From: an uncultured Euryhalocaulis sp.
GTDB lineage: Bacteria > Pseudomonadota > Alphaproteobacteria > Caulobacterales > Maricaulaceae
Direction of reading: 5' to 3'
DNA: 39,039 nucleotides
Assembly (NCBI GenBank): GCA_913055605.1
Contig: CAJXKJ010000027.1
Location: 1 to 39,039 of the forward strand
Positions 19,247-27,121 of the stretch are shown here, piece by piece (position 1 is the stretch's first letter; each line of letters begins with the position of its first letter). A program made the position numbers and the translations under genes. Under the pieces are notes generated by a model, which was not told where the DNA came from, did no database searches, and was given only the letters and a program-made list of their open reading frames with translations.

Positions 19247-19990
19247 TTAGCGCGCCTCGTCCGGCGCGGGGATCGGCACGGCCAGGAAACGGCGGTCCCA
19301 GCCCTCGAAGCCCAGCCTGAAGACATTGACCATCACGACGATGGGCCGGCCGCCGTCCGCGTCCGCCGGCCCCTCCAGCACGTCGCTGATCGAATAGCCG
19401 AGGGGGCAGCCCCGGCTATCAGGCAGGGAATCGTCCCGATAAATCACCTGGGTCGTGTTCAGCGCCTCCACGGCCAGGGAGAAGCCCTTCACCTCCACAT
19501 CGAATTCGGCGCAGCGCGCGCTGGCCATTTCGATCTCTTCCAGATGCAGGGTGAACGGCCCTTCCCGGTTGTCGGTGAAGCTGGCCGCCATCGCGCCCGG
19601 ATAGGCGCCGTGCTTTTCCGGATCGCCGTCCGTCGTCTCGGTGATCGGCTGGGACCAGAGCAGGCGCGCGGGGATGGAGACGCCCTGTTCTTCGAGAAGC
19701 GGGGTCGCGCGCCGGATCGCCTGGCGCACGGCCTGGCCCTCGCCCTCGATGGCGGCTTCCTCGCGCAGCTCCACCTCCACCGGCGGCGCCGCCCAGGAAT
19801 CCGAGGCGATGTCGACGAAATAGACAGTGGCGTAGGGAAAGCCCGAGCCGTCCTGGACGCCGGACTCCATGAAGGAGAAGACGGACCCGTCCTCCGAAAA
19901 CCCGATCAGCGTGCGCTTGGCGGTGTCGCCGGCGGACGCGGCGGCGGGCAGGAGCGTCAGGGCGGCGGCGGCGAACAGAATCGGGCGCAT
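19247..19990 (-). CDS. DUF2259 family secreted protein
   Basis: The 247-residue protein has a clean Sec signal peptide (about 1-19, cleavage at ASA-GD) and the DUF2259 hallmark near its N-terminus: FSEDGSVFSFMESGVQDGSG followed by YATVYFVDI. The family is periplasmic and widespread in alphaproteobacteria without a defined function. A GGAG ribosome site supports the ATG at 19990. It lies 70 bases downstream of rarA on the same strand. Two cysteines (in ASARCAEF and SRGCPLGY) could form a disulfide. Confidence 0.85.
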   Translation of the reverse strand: MRPILFAAAALTLLPAAASAGDTAKRTLIGFSEDGSVFSFMESGVQDGSGFPYATVYFVDIASDSWAAPPVEVELREEAAIEGEGQAVRQAIRRATPLLEEQGVSIPARLLWSQPITETTDGDPEKHGAYPGAMAASFTDNREGPFTLHLEEIEMASARCAEFDVEVKGFSLAVEALNTTQVIYRDDSLPDSRGCPLGYSISDVLEGPADADGGRPIVVMVNVFRLGFEGWDRRFLAVPIPAPDEAR

Positions 19991-20060
19991 GGCGGACTCC
20001 GGGTGATTACGGGGCCCTGCTAAAACCCGGAGCAATAGCGGTCCGTTCCGCGCTTTTCCG

Positions 20061-21377
20061 CTAGGATTCCGAACGCCGCGCGGCGCGGATTTCCCGCCAT
20101 TTCGCCAGCCGTTCGCCGACCAGCTTCTCATGGCCGCGCTTGGTCGGCTCATAGAAGACCGGGCGCGCGTCCATTTCGTCCGGAAAATAGTCCTGGCCGG
20201 AGAACGCGCCCGGCCCGGCATTGTGGTCGTATTTATAGCCCGCGCCGTAGCCGAGCCCCTTCATCAGCTTGGTCGGCGCGTTTCGGATATGCATGGGCGG
20301 GGCGAGCGAGCCGGTCTCCGCCGCGCTGCGCTGGGCGGCCTTGAAGGCGGCGTAGACGGCGTTGGATTTGGGCGCGGTGGCCAGATAGACGACCGCCTCC
20401 GCCAGGGCCAGTTCGCCCTCCGGACTGCCCAGAAAATCGTAAGTGTCTTTCGCGGCGATGGTGAGGCCGAGCGCGGCGGGGTCGGCCAGGCCGATATCCT
20501 CCGCCGCCATGCGCACGATGCGGCGAGCCAGGAAGAGCGGGTCCTCCCCGCCGTTCAACATGCGGGCGAGCCAGTAGAGCGCGGCGTCCGGGTCCGACCC
20601 GCGCACCGATTTGTGCAGGGCGGAGATGAGATTGTAGTGCTCCTCCCGGTCCTTGTCGTAGGACGGGGCGCGGCGCTGCAGCAGGCCGGCCAGCGCCTTC
20701 ACGTCCACCGGTTCGGCGCGGTCCAGCGCCAGCAGCTCCTCGGCCATGTTCAGCAGATAGCGGCCGTCGCCGTCGGCCATGGCGCGCAGGGCGCCGCGCG
20801 CGTCTTCGGTCAGATTGAGCGACGCCTTGCTGTAGGCCTCGGCGCGCCGGAGCAGGCTTTCCAGCGCCTCGTCGTCCAGCCGCTTCAGCACCAGGACCTG
20901 GGCGCGGGACAGGAGGGCGGCGTTCAGCTCGAAGGACGGGTTCTCGGTCGTGGCGCCGACCAGGGTGACGATCCCCTCCTCCACGAAGGGCAGGAAGCCG
21001 TCCTGCTGCGCCCGGTTGAAGCGGTGGATCTCGTCCACGAACAGCAGCGTGCCGACGCCGGCCTGGCGCCGCTGGCGCGCCTTCTCGAACACCTTGCGCA
21101 GATCCGCGACGCCGGAAAACACCGCCGAGATCGCCTCGAACTCCAGCCCCGCGTGCTGGGCCAGCAGGCGGGCGATCGTGGTCTTCCCGGTGCCCGGCGG
21201 ACCCCACAGGATGATGGAGCCGAGCCGCCCGCCGGCCAGCATCCGGCCCAGCGGCGCGCCCTCGGCCAGCAGATGGTCCTGGCCCACGACCTCAGACAGG
21301 CTTTGCGGGCGCAGCGCGTCGGCGAGCGGGCGCGGGGCGCCCTTCTCCATCCCGGCGGCTTCGAACAGATTTGTCAT
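20061..21377 (-). CDS. rarA: Replication-associated recombination protein A (AAA+)
   Basis: RarA (MgsA) is an AAA+ ATPase related to clamp-loader subunits and eukaryotic WRNIP1. It acts at stalled forks and gaps with SSB and DNA polymerase. The 438-residue length is usual. Walker A is GPPGTGKT (59-66), Walker B LLFVDEIH (111-118), and sensor 1 VGATTENPSFELN. The C-terminal tetramerisation region contains DPDAALYWLARML and MHIRNAPTKLMKGLGYG. Its start is divergent from the repeat-protein gene, with an 83-base gap. In related genomes degP and rarA are commonly neighbours, so the repeat gene appears to have entered between them. Confidence 0.96.
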   Translation of the reverse strand: MTNLFEAAGMEKGAPRPLADALRPQSLSEVVGQDHLLAEGAPLGRMLAGGRLGSIILWGPPGTGKTTIARLLAQHAGLEFEAISAVFSGVADLRKVFEKARQRRQAGVGTLLFVDEIHRFNRAQQDGFLPFVEEGIVTLVGATTENPSFELNAALLSRAQVLVLKRLDDEALESLLRRAEAYSKASLNLTEDARGALRAMADGDGRYLLNMAEELLALDRAEPVDVKALAGLLQRRAPSYDKDREEHYNLISALHKSVRGSDPDAALYWLARMLNGGEDPLFLARRIVRMAAEDIGLADPAALGLTIAAKDTYDFLGSPEGELALAEAVVYLATAPKSNAVYAAFKAAQRSAAETGSLAPPMHIRNAPTKLMKGLGYGAGYKYDHNAGPGAFSGQDYFPDEMDARPVFYEPTKRGHEKLVGERLAKWREIRAARRSES

Positions 21378-21460
21378 AGAGCCGTTGCTCAGGAACTGCT
21401 TTCCATCATAGTGAGATTGTCAGCGTTTCGAACAAACACATTCATACTTGGAGTCGATCA

Positions 21461-21907
21461 ATGGATTCTAATTTCCGGATATTGCTTGCCGTAGGAATAG
21501 TCGCCCTATGCCCACAAGCGGCATTCGCTCAACTTTATGGCGGCTACGATGATTTCTCCACGGATTCAATCAATGAAGGCGCAATTGGGAGCGGATACGA
21601 TGATTTTTCAACTGATTGGATCGACGAAGGGGCCATCGGTAGTGGCTATGACAACTTCACTACAGGGGGGATCAACGAGGGTGCCATTGGAAGCGGATAC
21701 GACGACTATTCTACGCCCGACATAAACGAAGGTGCTATCGGTAGCGGATACGATGACTTCTCCACCAGTTGGATAAACGAAGGCGCTATCGGCAGCGGGT
21801 ACGATGACTTCTCAACCCCGGGCATCAACGAGGGTGCCATAAACCTAGGAGCGCCTGAAGAACCCCAGTCATCGTATGACTATCAACTCGGAACCTTTGG
21901 ATACTGA
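21461..21907 (+). CDS. Secreted protein of six 17-residue repeats, family unknown
   Basis: The 148-residue protein has a Sec signal peptide (1-23, cleavage at AFA-QL). Residues 28-129 are six tandem units of consensus GYDDFSTxxINEGAIGS, followed by a short Tyr-rich tail. Repeat positions 8-9 vary completely (DS, DW, GG, PD, SW, PG), while the other fifteen hardly change. Each junction, GSGYDDFS, resembles half of an RTX calcium-binding nonapeptide (GGxGxDxUx). The copies differ widely at synonymous sites, which points to selection on the protein. A GGAG ribosome site lies nine bases before the ATG. The composition is AT-richer than the flanks. The strand opposes both neighbours, and the stop lies five bases from the degP stop. 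I know no matching family. A surface or periplasmic binding or structural role is inference. Confidence 0.8.
   Translation: MDSNFRILLAVGIVALCPQAAFAQLYGGYDDFSTDSINEGAIGSGYDDFSTDWIDEGAIGSGYDNFTTGGINEGAIGSGYDDYSTPDINEGAIGSGYDDFSTSWINEGAIGSGYDDFSTPGINEGAINLGAPEEPQSSYDYQLGTFGY
21542..21847 (+). repeat. Six in-frame 51-bp tandem repeats
   Basis: Six contiguous units of exactly 51 bases encode the 17-residue repeats. Codons for the invariant residues differ between units (Gly as GGC, GGA or GGG; Ala as GCA, GCC or GCT; Ile as ATC, ATT or ATA). The array is therefore conserved as protein rather than as DNA. Confidence 0.95.
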
Positions 21908-21912
21908 GTCCA

Positions 21913-23319
21913 CTACATCCGCACGGTCTGGTCGAACACCTGTTCGCCGCGGCGGATTTCCAGCGGCCAGGATTCCGCGCCGTCGAACCGCTCCAGCATC
22001 GCGGCCAGGTCGTCCACTGCGCCGATGCGCTGGTCGCCGACCTCCACCACCCGGTCACCGGGGCGCAGGCGGAAATAATCCGCCGCCGTGCCGCGCGCGA
22101 TATTGGTGATGATGACGCCGGTCTCCAGCGGGTCGAGGCCGATCTCGTCGGCAAAGGCCGGGGAGAGATTGGCGACCGTCGCGCCCTGGAACGGGTTGCG
22201 GCCGGTGATCTGGAGCTCGTTCCGCGCCGGGCTCTCCGGCGGGGCGGTCGCGGCGATGCGGATATCCCGCGCCTGTCCCTCGCGCAGGACGGAGGCCACG
22301 GCCGCGTCGCCGATGCGGTGGGTGGCGAGCAGGAAGCGGACGCCGGCCAGATCGTTCACCGGGGCGCCGTCGACGGCGGTGATGACGTCCCCCACCTGCA
22401 GCCCCGCGTCGTCCGCCGGGCCGCCGGGATAGACCTCCGACACCAGCGCGCCCTGCGGCCGGGCGAGGCCGAGCGAGGAGGCGAGCTCCGGCGTGATCTT
22501 CTGGACGCGGGCGCCGAGCCAGGGGCGCACGACCTCCCCGCCCTCCAGCGCCGTTTCCACAACGCGGCTGACCAGTTCCGCAGGGATGGCGAAGCCGATG
22601 CCGTTGGAGCCGCCGGAGCGGGAGAAGATGGCGGTGTTCACGCCGACCAGGCTGCCGTCCAGCGCCACCAGCGCGCCGCCGGAATTGCCGGGGTTCACCG
22701 CCGCGTCGGTCTGGATGAAGAAGCTGTAGTCGGTGATGCCGACGTCCGTGCGGGCGAGCGCGGAAACGATGCCGCTGGTCACGGTCTGGCCAACGCCGAA
22801 CGGGTTGCCGATGGCCAGGACCAGATCGCCGACCTCCAGATCGGAGGAGCGGCCGATATCCAGGCTGGGTAGCTCGTCGCCGTCGATGCGCAGCACGGCG
22901 AGGTCCGTGCGCTCGTCGGCCAGCAGTAGCTCCGCCTCGTATTCGCGGCCGTCGTTCAGCGCGACCTTCAGCTCCTGCGCGCCTTCCACGACGTGGTTAT
23001 TGGTGACGATCACCCCGTCTCCGTCGACGATCACGCCGGAGCCGAGGGATTGCTCCACCCGCTCCTGCGTCGGGGCGCCAAGCTCGCCGCCGAACATGAA
23101 GTCGAAGATCGAGGGCGCGGCGCGGGTGCGCACGACACGGCGGGAATAGACGTTCACCACCGCCGGGGCGGCGGTCTTCACGACCGGCGAGAAGCTGAGC
23201 TGGATCTGCGCAGGGCTTTCCGGCACGTCCTGGGCCTGGGCGGCCGGGACGGCGAGCGGGGCGGCGAAAAGCGCCAGGGCGGCGCTGCAGATGGCGGCGA
23301 TCTTACGGTGTGTCGGCAT
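21913..23319 (-). CDS. degP: DegP/DegQ family periplasmic serine protease
   Basis: This HtrA-type protease-chaperone degrades or refolds damaged envelope proteins. The 468 residues comprise a signal peptide (1-29, AQA-Q), a trypsin-like domain with the triad His109 (NNHVV), Asp139 (RTDLAVL) and Ser213 (NPGNSGGAL), and two PDZ domains (about 260-350 and 370-465). It is closer to DegQ than DegP in having a short LA loop. The gene name is therefore generic (degP, degQ or mucD). It converges with the repeat-protein gene and follows the GNAT gene on the same strand. Confidence 0.93.
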   Translation of the reverse strand: MPTHRKIAAICSAALALFAAPLAVPAAQAQDVPESPAQIQLSFSPVVKTAAPAVVNVYSRRVVRTRAAPSIFDFMFGGELGAPTQERVEQSLGSGVIVDGDGVIVTNNHVVEGAQELKVALNDGREYEAELLLADERTDLAVLRIDGDELPSLDIGRSSDLEVGDLVLAIGNPFGVGQTVTSGIVSALARTDVGITDYSFFIQTDAAVNPGNSGGALVALDGSLVGVNTAIFSRSGGSNGIGFAIPAELVSRVVETALEGGEVVRPWLGARVQKITPELASSLGLARPQGALVSEVYPGGPADDAGLQVGDVITAVDGAPVNDLAGVRFLLATHRIGDAAVASVLREGQARDIRIAATAPPESPARNELQITGRNPFQGATVANLSPAFADEIGLDPLETGVIITNIARGTAADYFRLRPGDRVVEVGDQRIGAVDDLAAMLERFDGAESWPLEIRRGEQVFDQTVRM

Positions 23320-23374
23320 GGCGGGGCTCGGCTCCTCCCTCCGGTTCCCAGCGCCGTTTCGGGCGCGCGCCTAT

Positions 23375-23402
23375 AGCTAAGACGCCGCGCGATGAACGCA
23401 AG
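23375..23402 (-). promoter_or_regulatory. Candidate RpoH-type promoter of degP
   Basis: On the minus strand CTTG, 17 bases, CTTAGCT matches CTTG-N17/18-CYTATNT with one mismatch, 56 bases upstream of the degP start. Heat induction would suit this protease. The same region also contains TATAGG, so other sigma factors are possible. Confidence 0.35.
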
Positions 23403-23414
23403 CTGACGGTCCAG

Positions 23415-23996
23415 TTACGCCCCTGAAAGACACGCATCCCAGCCGGGGCGGCGGCGGAATTCGGCGAAGGGAACCGGCTCCGCCGGCGGGTCGCCAACCG
23501 CCCCGCCCAGCGCCAGCTGCCACCAGCCGACATCGCGCCAGGCGCCCATCTTGTAGCCGGTGCGGGCGTAGACCCCGACCGGCGTGAAGCCCAGCCCCTC
23601 GTGCAGGGCGATACTGGCGGGGTTGGGCAGGCTGATCCCGCCATAGGCGGTCTCGTAGCCCTGGGCCTTCAGCAAGGCCAGCAGGGCCGTGTAGAGCCGC
23701 TTGCCGACGCCCTGTCCCCGCGCCGCTTCGGCCAGATAGACGCCGACATCCGCGCCCCAGCGATAGGCGGCGCGGGCGTGATGCTGGCTGGCGTAGGCGT
23801 AGCCGGCGACCGCCCCGCCCGCCTCCGCGATCAGCCAGGGATAATCCGGCAGGGTCTTGACGATGCGGGCGGCCATCTCCTCCGCCGTCGGCGGGACCAT
23901 TTCGAAGGAGATGATCGTATCGGCCACATAGGGCGCGTAGACGGCGGCGCAGGCGGCGCCGTCCTCCGGAACAGCGATGCGCAGCGCCGTATCCAT
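23415..23996 (-). CDS. GNAT N-acetyltransferase, phosphinothricin type
   Basis: The 193-residue protein resembles the Pat/Bar/YwnH branch of GNAT enzymes. It has an N-terminal strand-helix with AAVYAPYVADTIISFE, then GYAYASQHHARAAYRWGADVGVYL, the acetyl-CoA loop ARGQGVGKRLY (about 92-102), and the C-terminal HEGLGFTPVGVYARTGYK. Such enzymes acetylate small amines, including phosphinothricin, methionine sulfone or related compounds. The natural substrate is not evident. It begins five bases after the PNPOx-like gene ends, so the two probably share a transcript. Confidence 0.88.
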   Translation of the reverse strand: MDTALRIAVPEDGAACAAVYAPYVADTIISFEMVPPTAEEMAARIVKTLPDYPWLIAEAGGAVAGYAYASQHHARAAYRWGADVGVYLAEAARGQGVGKRLYTALLALLKAQGYETAYGGISLPNPASIALHEGLGFTPVGVYARTGYKMGAWRDVGWWQLALGGAVGDPPAEPVPFAEFRRRPGWDACLSGA

Positions 23997-24001
23997 GCGC
24001 C

Positions 24002-24565
24002 CTATTCCGCCGCCTCCACGGTCCCGAAGCCGGCGGGCAGGCCGTCCAGGCTGACGGCGTTCTTTTCCGCGCGATAAGCCTTCATGCCTTCCTCGCCCTT
24101 CTTTTCGGCGAAACGCACCAGGGTCGGCCGGTCCTCCCGATAATCATAGAGGGGAACGGCGAAGCCGCAGGAAGTCTGCGCCAGATCGACGTCCAGCACC
24201 ACGATCTGCCGCGCGCCGGGAATGTCGGTGAATTCGGGCAGCAGGGCGTCGTATCCGGGCGAGCCGAGCTGGTGGATGGTCGCCGCGCCGTACAGGCGCA
24301 GGATCATCGGGGGCCCCTCGAAGGCGCAGAACATGACGGTCAGCCGCCTGTCCGCACAGGCGTGGACATGCGCCCAGGTCTCGCTGCCGCTTCCGGTCAG
24401 GTCCAGATAGGCCACGCGGTTAGGGCCCAGCACGCGGAACGAATCCATCCCCTTGGGCGAGACATTGACGCGACCCTCCGGCGCGGCCGAGCCGGTGAAG
24501 AAGATTTTCTGGGCCTCGATAAAGGCGCGCAGCTTGTCGCTGATCGAATCGAATTGTTGCGCCAT
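24002..24565 (-). CDS. Pyridoxamine 5'-phosphate oxidase family protein
   Basis: The 187-residue protein has the split-barrel FMN-binding fold of PNPOx-like proteins: [20 protein letters not shown] near the N-terminus, then [17 protein letters not shown] and [14 protein letters not shown]. It is too divergent from PdxH to assign pyridoxal synthesis, and similar proteins are flavin-, F420- or haem-related oxidoreductases of unknown substrate. The ATG at 24565 is preferred because AGGAAAGG lies just before it. An ATG seven codons upstream (MARKERL) is possible. It lies beyond the ribosomal operon terminator. Confidence 0.85.
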   Translation of the reverse strand: MAQQFDSISDKLRAFIEAQKIFFTGSAAPEGRVNVSPKGMDSFRVLGPNRVAYLDLTGSGSETWAHVHACADRRLTVMFCAFEGPPMILRLYGAATIHQLGSPGYDALLPEFTDIPGARQIVVLDVDLAQTSCGFAVPLYDYREDRPTLVRFAEKKGEEGMKAYRAEKNAVSLDGLPAGFGTVEAAE

Positions 24566-24617
24566 CAGCCTTTCCTTCCTGGCCATGCCGGAGCGCACGG
24601 CGCGGGACCCGGCCCCG

Positions 24618-24648
24618 AAACGCAAACGGCGGCCCGAAAGGGCCGCCG
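24618..24648 (-). terminator. Intrinsic terminator of the ribosomal protein operon
   Basis: CGGCGGCCC, loop GAAA, GGGCCGCCG (24627-24648) is a perfect 9-bp stem about 30 bases after the rplQ stop on the minus strand. The minus-strand sequence continues TTTGCGTTTCGG, a weak T-rich tail. Confidence 0.8.
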
Positions 24649-24677
24649 CATGGTTCGCGTTTCCTCTCTCGAACTTT

Positions 24678-25097
24678 TTATTCGGCTTCGGCTTCTGCGG
24701 CCTCATGCCGTTCGCGGTCTTCCTTGCCGCGGGCGTCGGGATCACGGTCGACGAACTCGATGACCGCCATCGGCGCATTGTCGCCGTGGCGGAAACCGGC
24801 CTTCAGCACGCGCGTATAGCCGCCATTGCGTTCGCCGTAGCGGGGGCCGAGCGTGTCGAAAAGCTTCTTGGCCGCGGTTTCGTCCCCGATGCGGGAGACG
24901 GCCTGGCGGCGCGCGTTCAGATCGCCCTTCTTGGCCAGCGTGACCAGACGCTCGACGATCGGGCGAAGTTCCTTCGCCTTCGGCAGCGTGGTGACGATCT
25001 GCTCATGGGTGATGAGCGCCGCGGCCATGTTCTTGAACATGGCGGAGCGGTGTTCGTGGGTCCGGTTGAGCTTCCGGTAGCCGTGTCCGTGACGCAT
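24678..25097 (-). CDS. rplQ: 50S ribosomal protein L17
   Basis: L17 is a large-subunit protein near the exit tunnel. The N-terminus [17 protein letters not shown] is diagnostic, and the 139-residue length is slightly long because of a charged tail ([16 protein letters not shown]) absent from E. coli. It is the last gene of the alpha operon, directly after rpoA (54-base gap), and is followed by the terminator hairpin at 24627. Confidence 0.97.
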   Translation of the reverse strand: MRHGHGYRKLNRTHEHRSAMFKNMAAALITHEQIVTTLPKAKELRPIVERLVTLAKKGDLNARRQAVSRIGDETAAKKLFDTLGPRYGERNGGYTRVLKAGFRHGDNAPMAVIEFVDRDPDARGKEDRERHEAAEAEAE

Positions 25098-25151
25098 GTC
25101 TGTTCCCCGTTCGGCCCGGCGCCATTCCGGCGGCGGGACGCGACGCTAATT

Positions 25152-26168
25152 CTAAACCTGATCCTCGAACCGCTTGGCCAGCTCTTCGATATTGTCGGGC
25201 GGCCAGTCGGGCACTTCCATGCCGAGGTGCAGACCCATCTGGGCCAGCACTTCCTTGATTTCGTTCAGCGACTTGCGGCCAAAATTCGGGGTGCGGAGCA
25301 TTTCCGCCTCCGATTTCTGGATCAGGTCGCCGATATAGACGATGTTGTCGTTCTTCAGGCAGTTGGCGGAGCGGACCGACAGCTCCAGCTCGTCGACCTT
25401 CTTCAGCAGGGCCGGATTGAAGTCCAGCTCCGGCTTGGAATCCTCGGCGCCGGCCTGTTGCGGCTCCTCGAAATTGATGAAGATCTGCAGCTGGTCCTGA
25501 AGGATGCGCGCGGCGTAAGCGACCGCGTCCTCCGGCGTGATGACGCCGTTGGTTTCGACTTCCAGGGTCAGCTTGTCATAGTCCAGAACCTGGCCTTCGC
25601 GGGTGTTGTCCACGGTGTAGGACACGCGCTTGACCGGGCTGTACAGCGAGTCGATGGCGATCAGGCCGATCGGCGCGTCCTCGGCGCGGTTGCGCTCGGC
25701 CGGGACATAGCCCTTGCCCGACTGCACGGTGAGGACCATGCGGATTTCCGCTTCCTCATCCAGGGTGCAGATGAAGTGGTTCTTGTCGAGGATCTCGACG
25801 TCGGCCGATTCCTCGATGAAGTCGGCGGTGACCACGCCCGGGCCCTTGGCCTTCAGCACCAGGTGCTTCACGCCTTCGGAGTGAACGCGCAGCGCCAGCT
25901 GCTTCAGGTTCAGCACGATGTCGGTCACGTCTTCCCGGACGCCCGGGATGGACGAGAATTCGTGCACCACGCCGTCGACCTGGATGGCCGTGACGGCCGC
26001 GCCCTGAAGCGACGACAGCAGCACGCGGCGCAGGGCGTTGCCCAGCGTCATGCCGAAGCCGCGCTCGAGGGGCTCGGCGATCAGCTTGGCGTGGCGGCTC
26101 TTGTCGTAGCCGGGCTCGACGACCGGCTTCATCGGGCGGATCAGGTCTTGCCAGTTCTTTTCGATCAC
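25152..26168 (-). CDS. rpoA: RNA polymerase alpha subunit
   Basis: Alpha dimerises to nucleate RNA polymerase assembly, and its C-terminal domain binds UP elements and activators. The start is a GTG that gives the usual N-terminus (V)[11 protein letters not shown], preceded by GAGAGG. The product is 338 residues. The N-terminal domain shows [19 protein letters not shown] (35-53). The C-terminal domain (about 255-325) has [20 protein letters not shown] with the conserved DNA-binding Arg. It is co-transcribed with rpsM, rpsK and rplQ. rpsD is absent between rpsK and rpoA, as usual in alphaproteobacteria. Confidence 0.98.
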   Translation of the reverse strand: MIEKNWQDLIRPMKPVVEPGYDKSRHAKLIAEPLERGFGMTLGNALRRVLLSSLQGAAVTAIQVDGVVHEFSSIPGVREDVTDIVLNLKQLALRVHSEGVKHLVLKAKGPGVVTADFIEESADVEILDKNHFICTLDEEAEIRMVLTVQSGKGYVPAERNRAEDAPIGLIAIDSLYSPVKRVSYTVDNTREGQVLDYDKLTLEVETNGVITPEDAVAYAARILQDQLQIFINFEEPQQAGAEDSKPELDFNPALLKKVDELELSVRSANCLKNDNIVYIGDLIQKSEAEMLRTPNFGRKSLNEIKEVLAQMGLHLGMEVPDWPPDNIEELAKRFEDQV

Positions 26169-26234
26169 GGTGATCGCACCTCTCGTCTTGTGCTGCGCCC
26201 GCGGGGGACAGGCGCGCGATGGGGTCACGCGGTT

Positions 26235-26624
26235 CTAGACGCGGCGGCGCTTCGGCGGGCGGCAGCCATTGTGCGGGATCGGCGTCACGTCACGGATCGT
26301 GGTGATCGTGAACCCGACGGCCTGCAGCGCCCGCAGCGCCGACTCGCGGCCCGAACCCGGACCGGAGACATTCACTTCCAGCGTTTTCACGCCGTGTTCG
26401 GCCGCCTTTTTGCCGGCGTCCTCGGCCGCCACCTGGGCGGCGTAGGGGGTCGACTTGCGCGAACCCTTGAAGCCCATCGTGCCCGACGAGGACCAGGCGA
26501 TCGTGTTGCCCTGGACGTCGGTGATCGTGATCATCGTGTTGTTGAACGACGAGTTCACGTGCGCCACGCCGGACGTGATGTTCTTCCGTTCCCGGCGTTT
26601 GACGCGGGCGGGTTCCTTAGCCAT
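26235..26624 (-). CDS. rpsK: 30S ribosomal protein S11
   Basis: S11 lies on the 30S platform and contacts mRNA near the Shine-Dalgarno helix. The 129-residue product has the conserved [17 protein letters not shown] and the C-terminal [16 protein letters not shown]. It follows rpsM by 11 bases in the alpha operon. Confidence 0.98.
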   Translation of the reverse strand: MAKEPARVKRRERKNITSGVAHVNSSFNNTMITITDVQGNTIAWSSSGTMGFKGSRKSTPYAAQVAAEDAGKKAAEHGVKTLEVNVSGPGSGRESALRALQAVGFTITTIRDVTPIPHNGCRPPKRRRV

Positions 26625-26635
26625 CGGCCCCTATC

Positions 26636-27004
26636 CTATTTCTTCTTGCCGGCGATCGGCCGGGCCGGGCCCTTGCGGGTCCGGGCGTTGGTGTGGGTGC
26701 GCTGACCGCGCACGGGCAGGCCGCGGCGGTGCCGCAGGCCCCGGTAATTGCCGAGGTCCATCAGGCGCTTCACGTTCTGGCCGTTTTCACGGCGCAGGTC
26801 GCCTTCCACCAGATAGTCGCGATCGATCGTTTCGCGAATCTGGATGACCTCCTGGTCGGTCAGCTCGTTGACGCGCCGCTCGACCGGAATGCCGACCTTT
26901 CCGGCAATTTCCCGGGCCATGGCCGGGCCGATGCCGTGAATATAGGTCAGCGCGATGACCACGCGCTTGTTGGTGGGAATATTGACGCCGGCGATCCGTG
27001 CCAC
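26636..27004 (-). CDS. rpsM: 30S ribosomal protein S13
   Basis: S13 sits in the 30S head and contacts P-site tRNA and the 50S through bridges B1a/B1b. The 122-residue protein starts at GTG ([13 protein letters not shown] follows the initiator), with GGAG eight bases upstream. It ends in the basic tail [14 protein letters not shown] that reaches the decoding region. It is the first gene of the alpha operon here, behind its own predicted promoter and a structured leader (27032-27080). Confidence 0.97.
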   Translation of the reverse strand: MARIAGVNIPTNKRVVIALTYIHGIGPAMAREIAGKVGIPVERRVNELTDQEVIQIRETIDRDYLVEGDLRRENGQNVKRLMDLGNYRGLRHRRGLPVRGQRTHTNARTRKGPARPIAGKKK

Positions 27005-27031
27005 GATGCTGTCTCCATAAACAAAACCGCC

Positions 27032-27080
27032 AAAGGATGGCGCGCACCGGTTACCCTTAGTGCGGCGTCTCGCATCCTTT
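27032..27080 (-). promoter_or_regulatory. Structured leader upstream of rpsM
   Basis: AAAGGATG (27032-27039) pairs perfectly with CATCCTTT (27073-27080), enclosing a second stem CGCAC/GTGCG (27043-27047 with 27060-27064) and a 12-base loop. It lies between the predicted transcription start and the rpsM ribosome site, where an autoregulatory element would be expected. The E. coli alpha operon is controlled by S4 binding its leader, but rpsD is not in this operon, so the ligand is unknown. Confidence 0.5.
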
Positions 27081-27093
27081 CGCGGAAGAGGGT

Positions 27094-27121
27094 GTTATAG
27101 TCTTCCGCCGCTGATAATCAA
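27094..27121 (-). promoter_or_regulatory. Sigma-70-like promoter of the rpsM operon
   Basis: On the minus strand TTGATT, 16 bases, TATAAC match the -35 (4 of 6) and -10 (5 of 6) consensus. The -35 overlaps the adk stop codon. Transcription should begin near 27087 and give a leader of about 83 bases. Confidence 0.55.

Noticed and set aside
21418-21448. Promoter for the repeat-protein gene (TTGTCA followed by CATACT)
   Set aside because: The spacer is about 20 bases, too long for a convincing sigma-70 promoter, and no better pair is visible.
21542-21847. CRISPR array
   Set aside because: The repeats are contiguous, in frame, 51 bases, diverged at third codon positions and without spacers.
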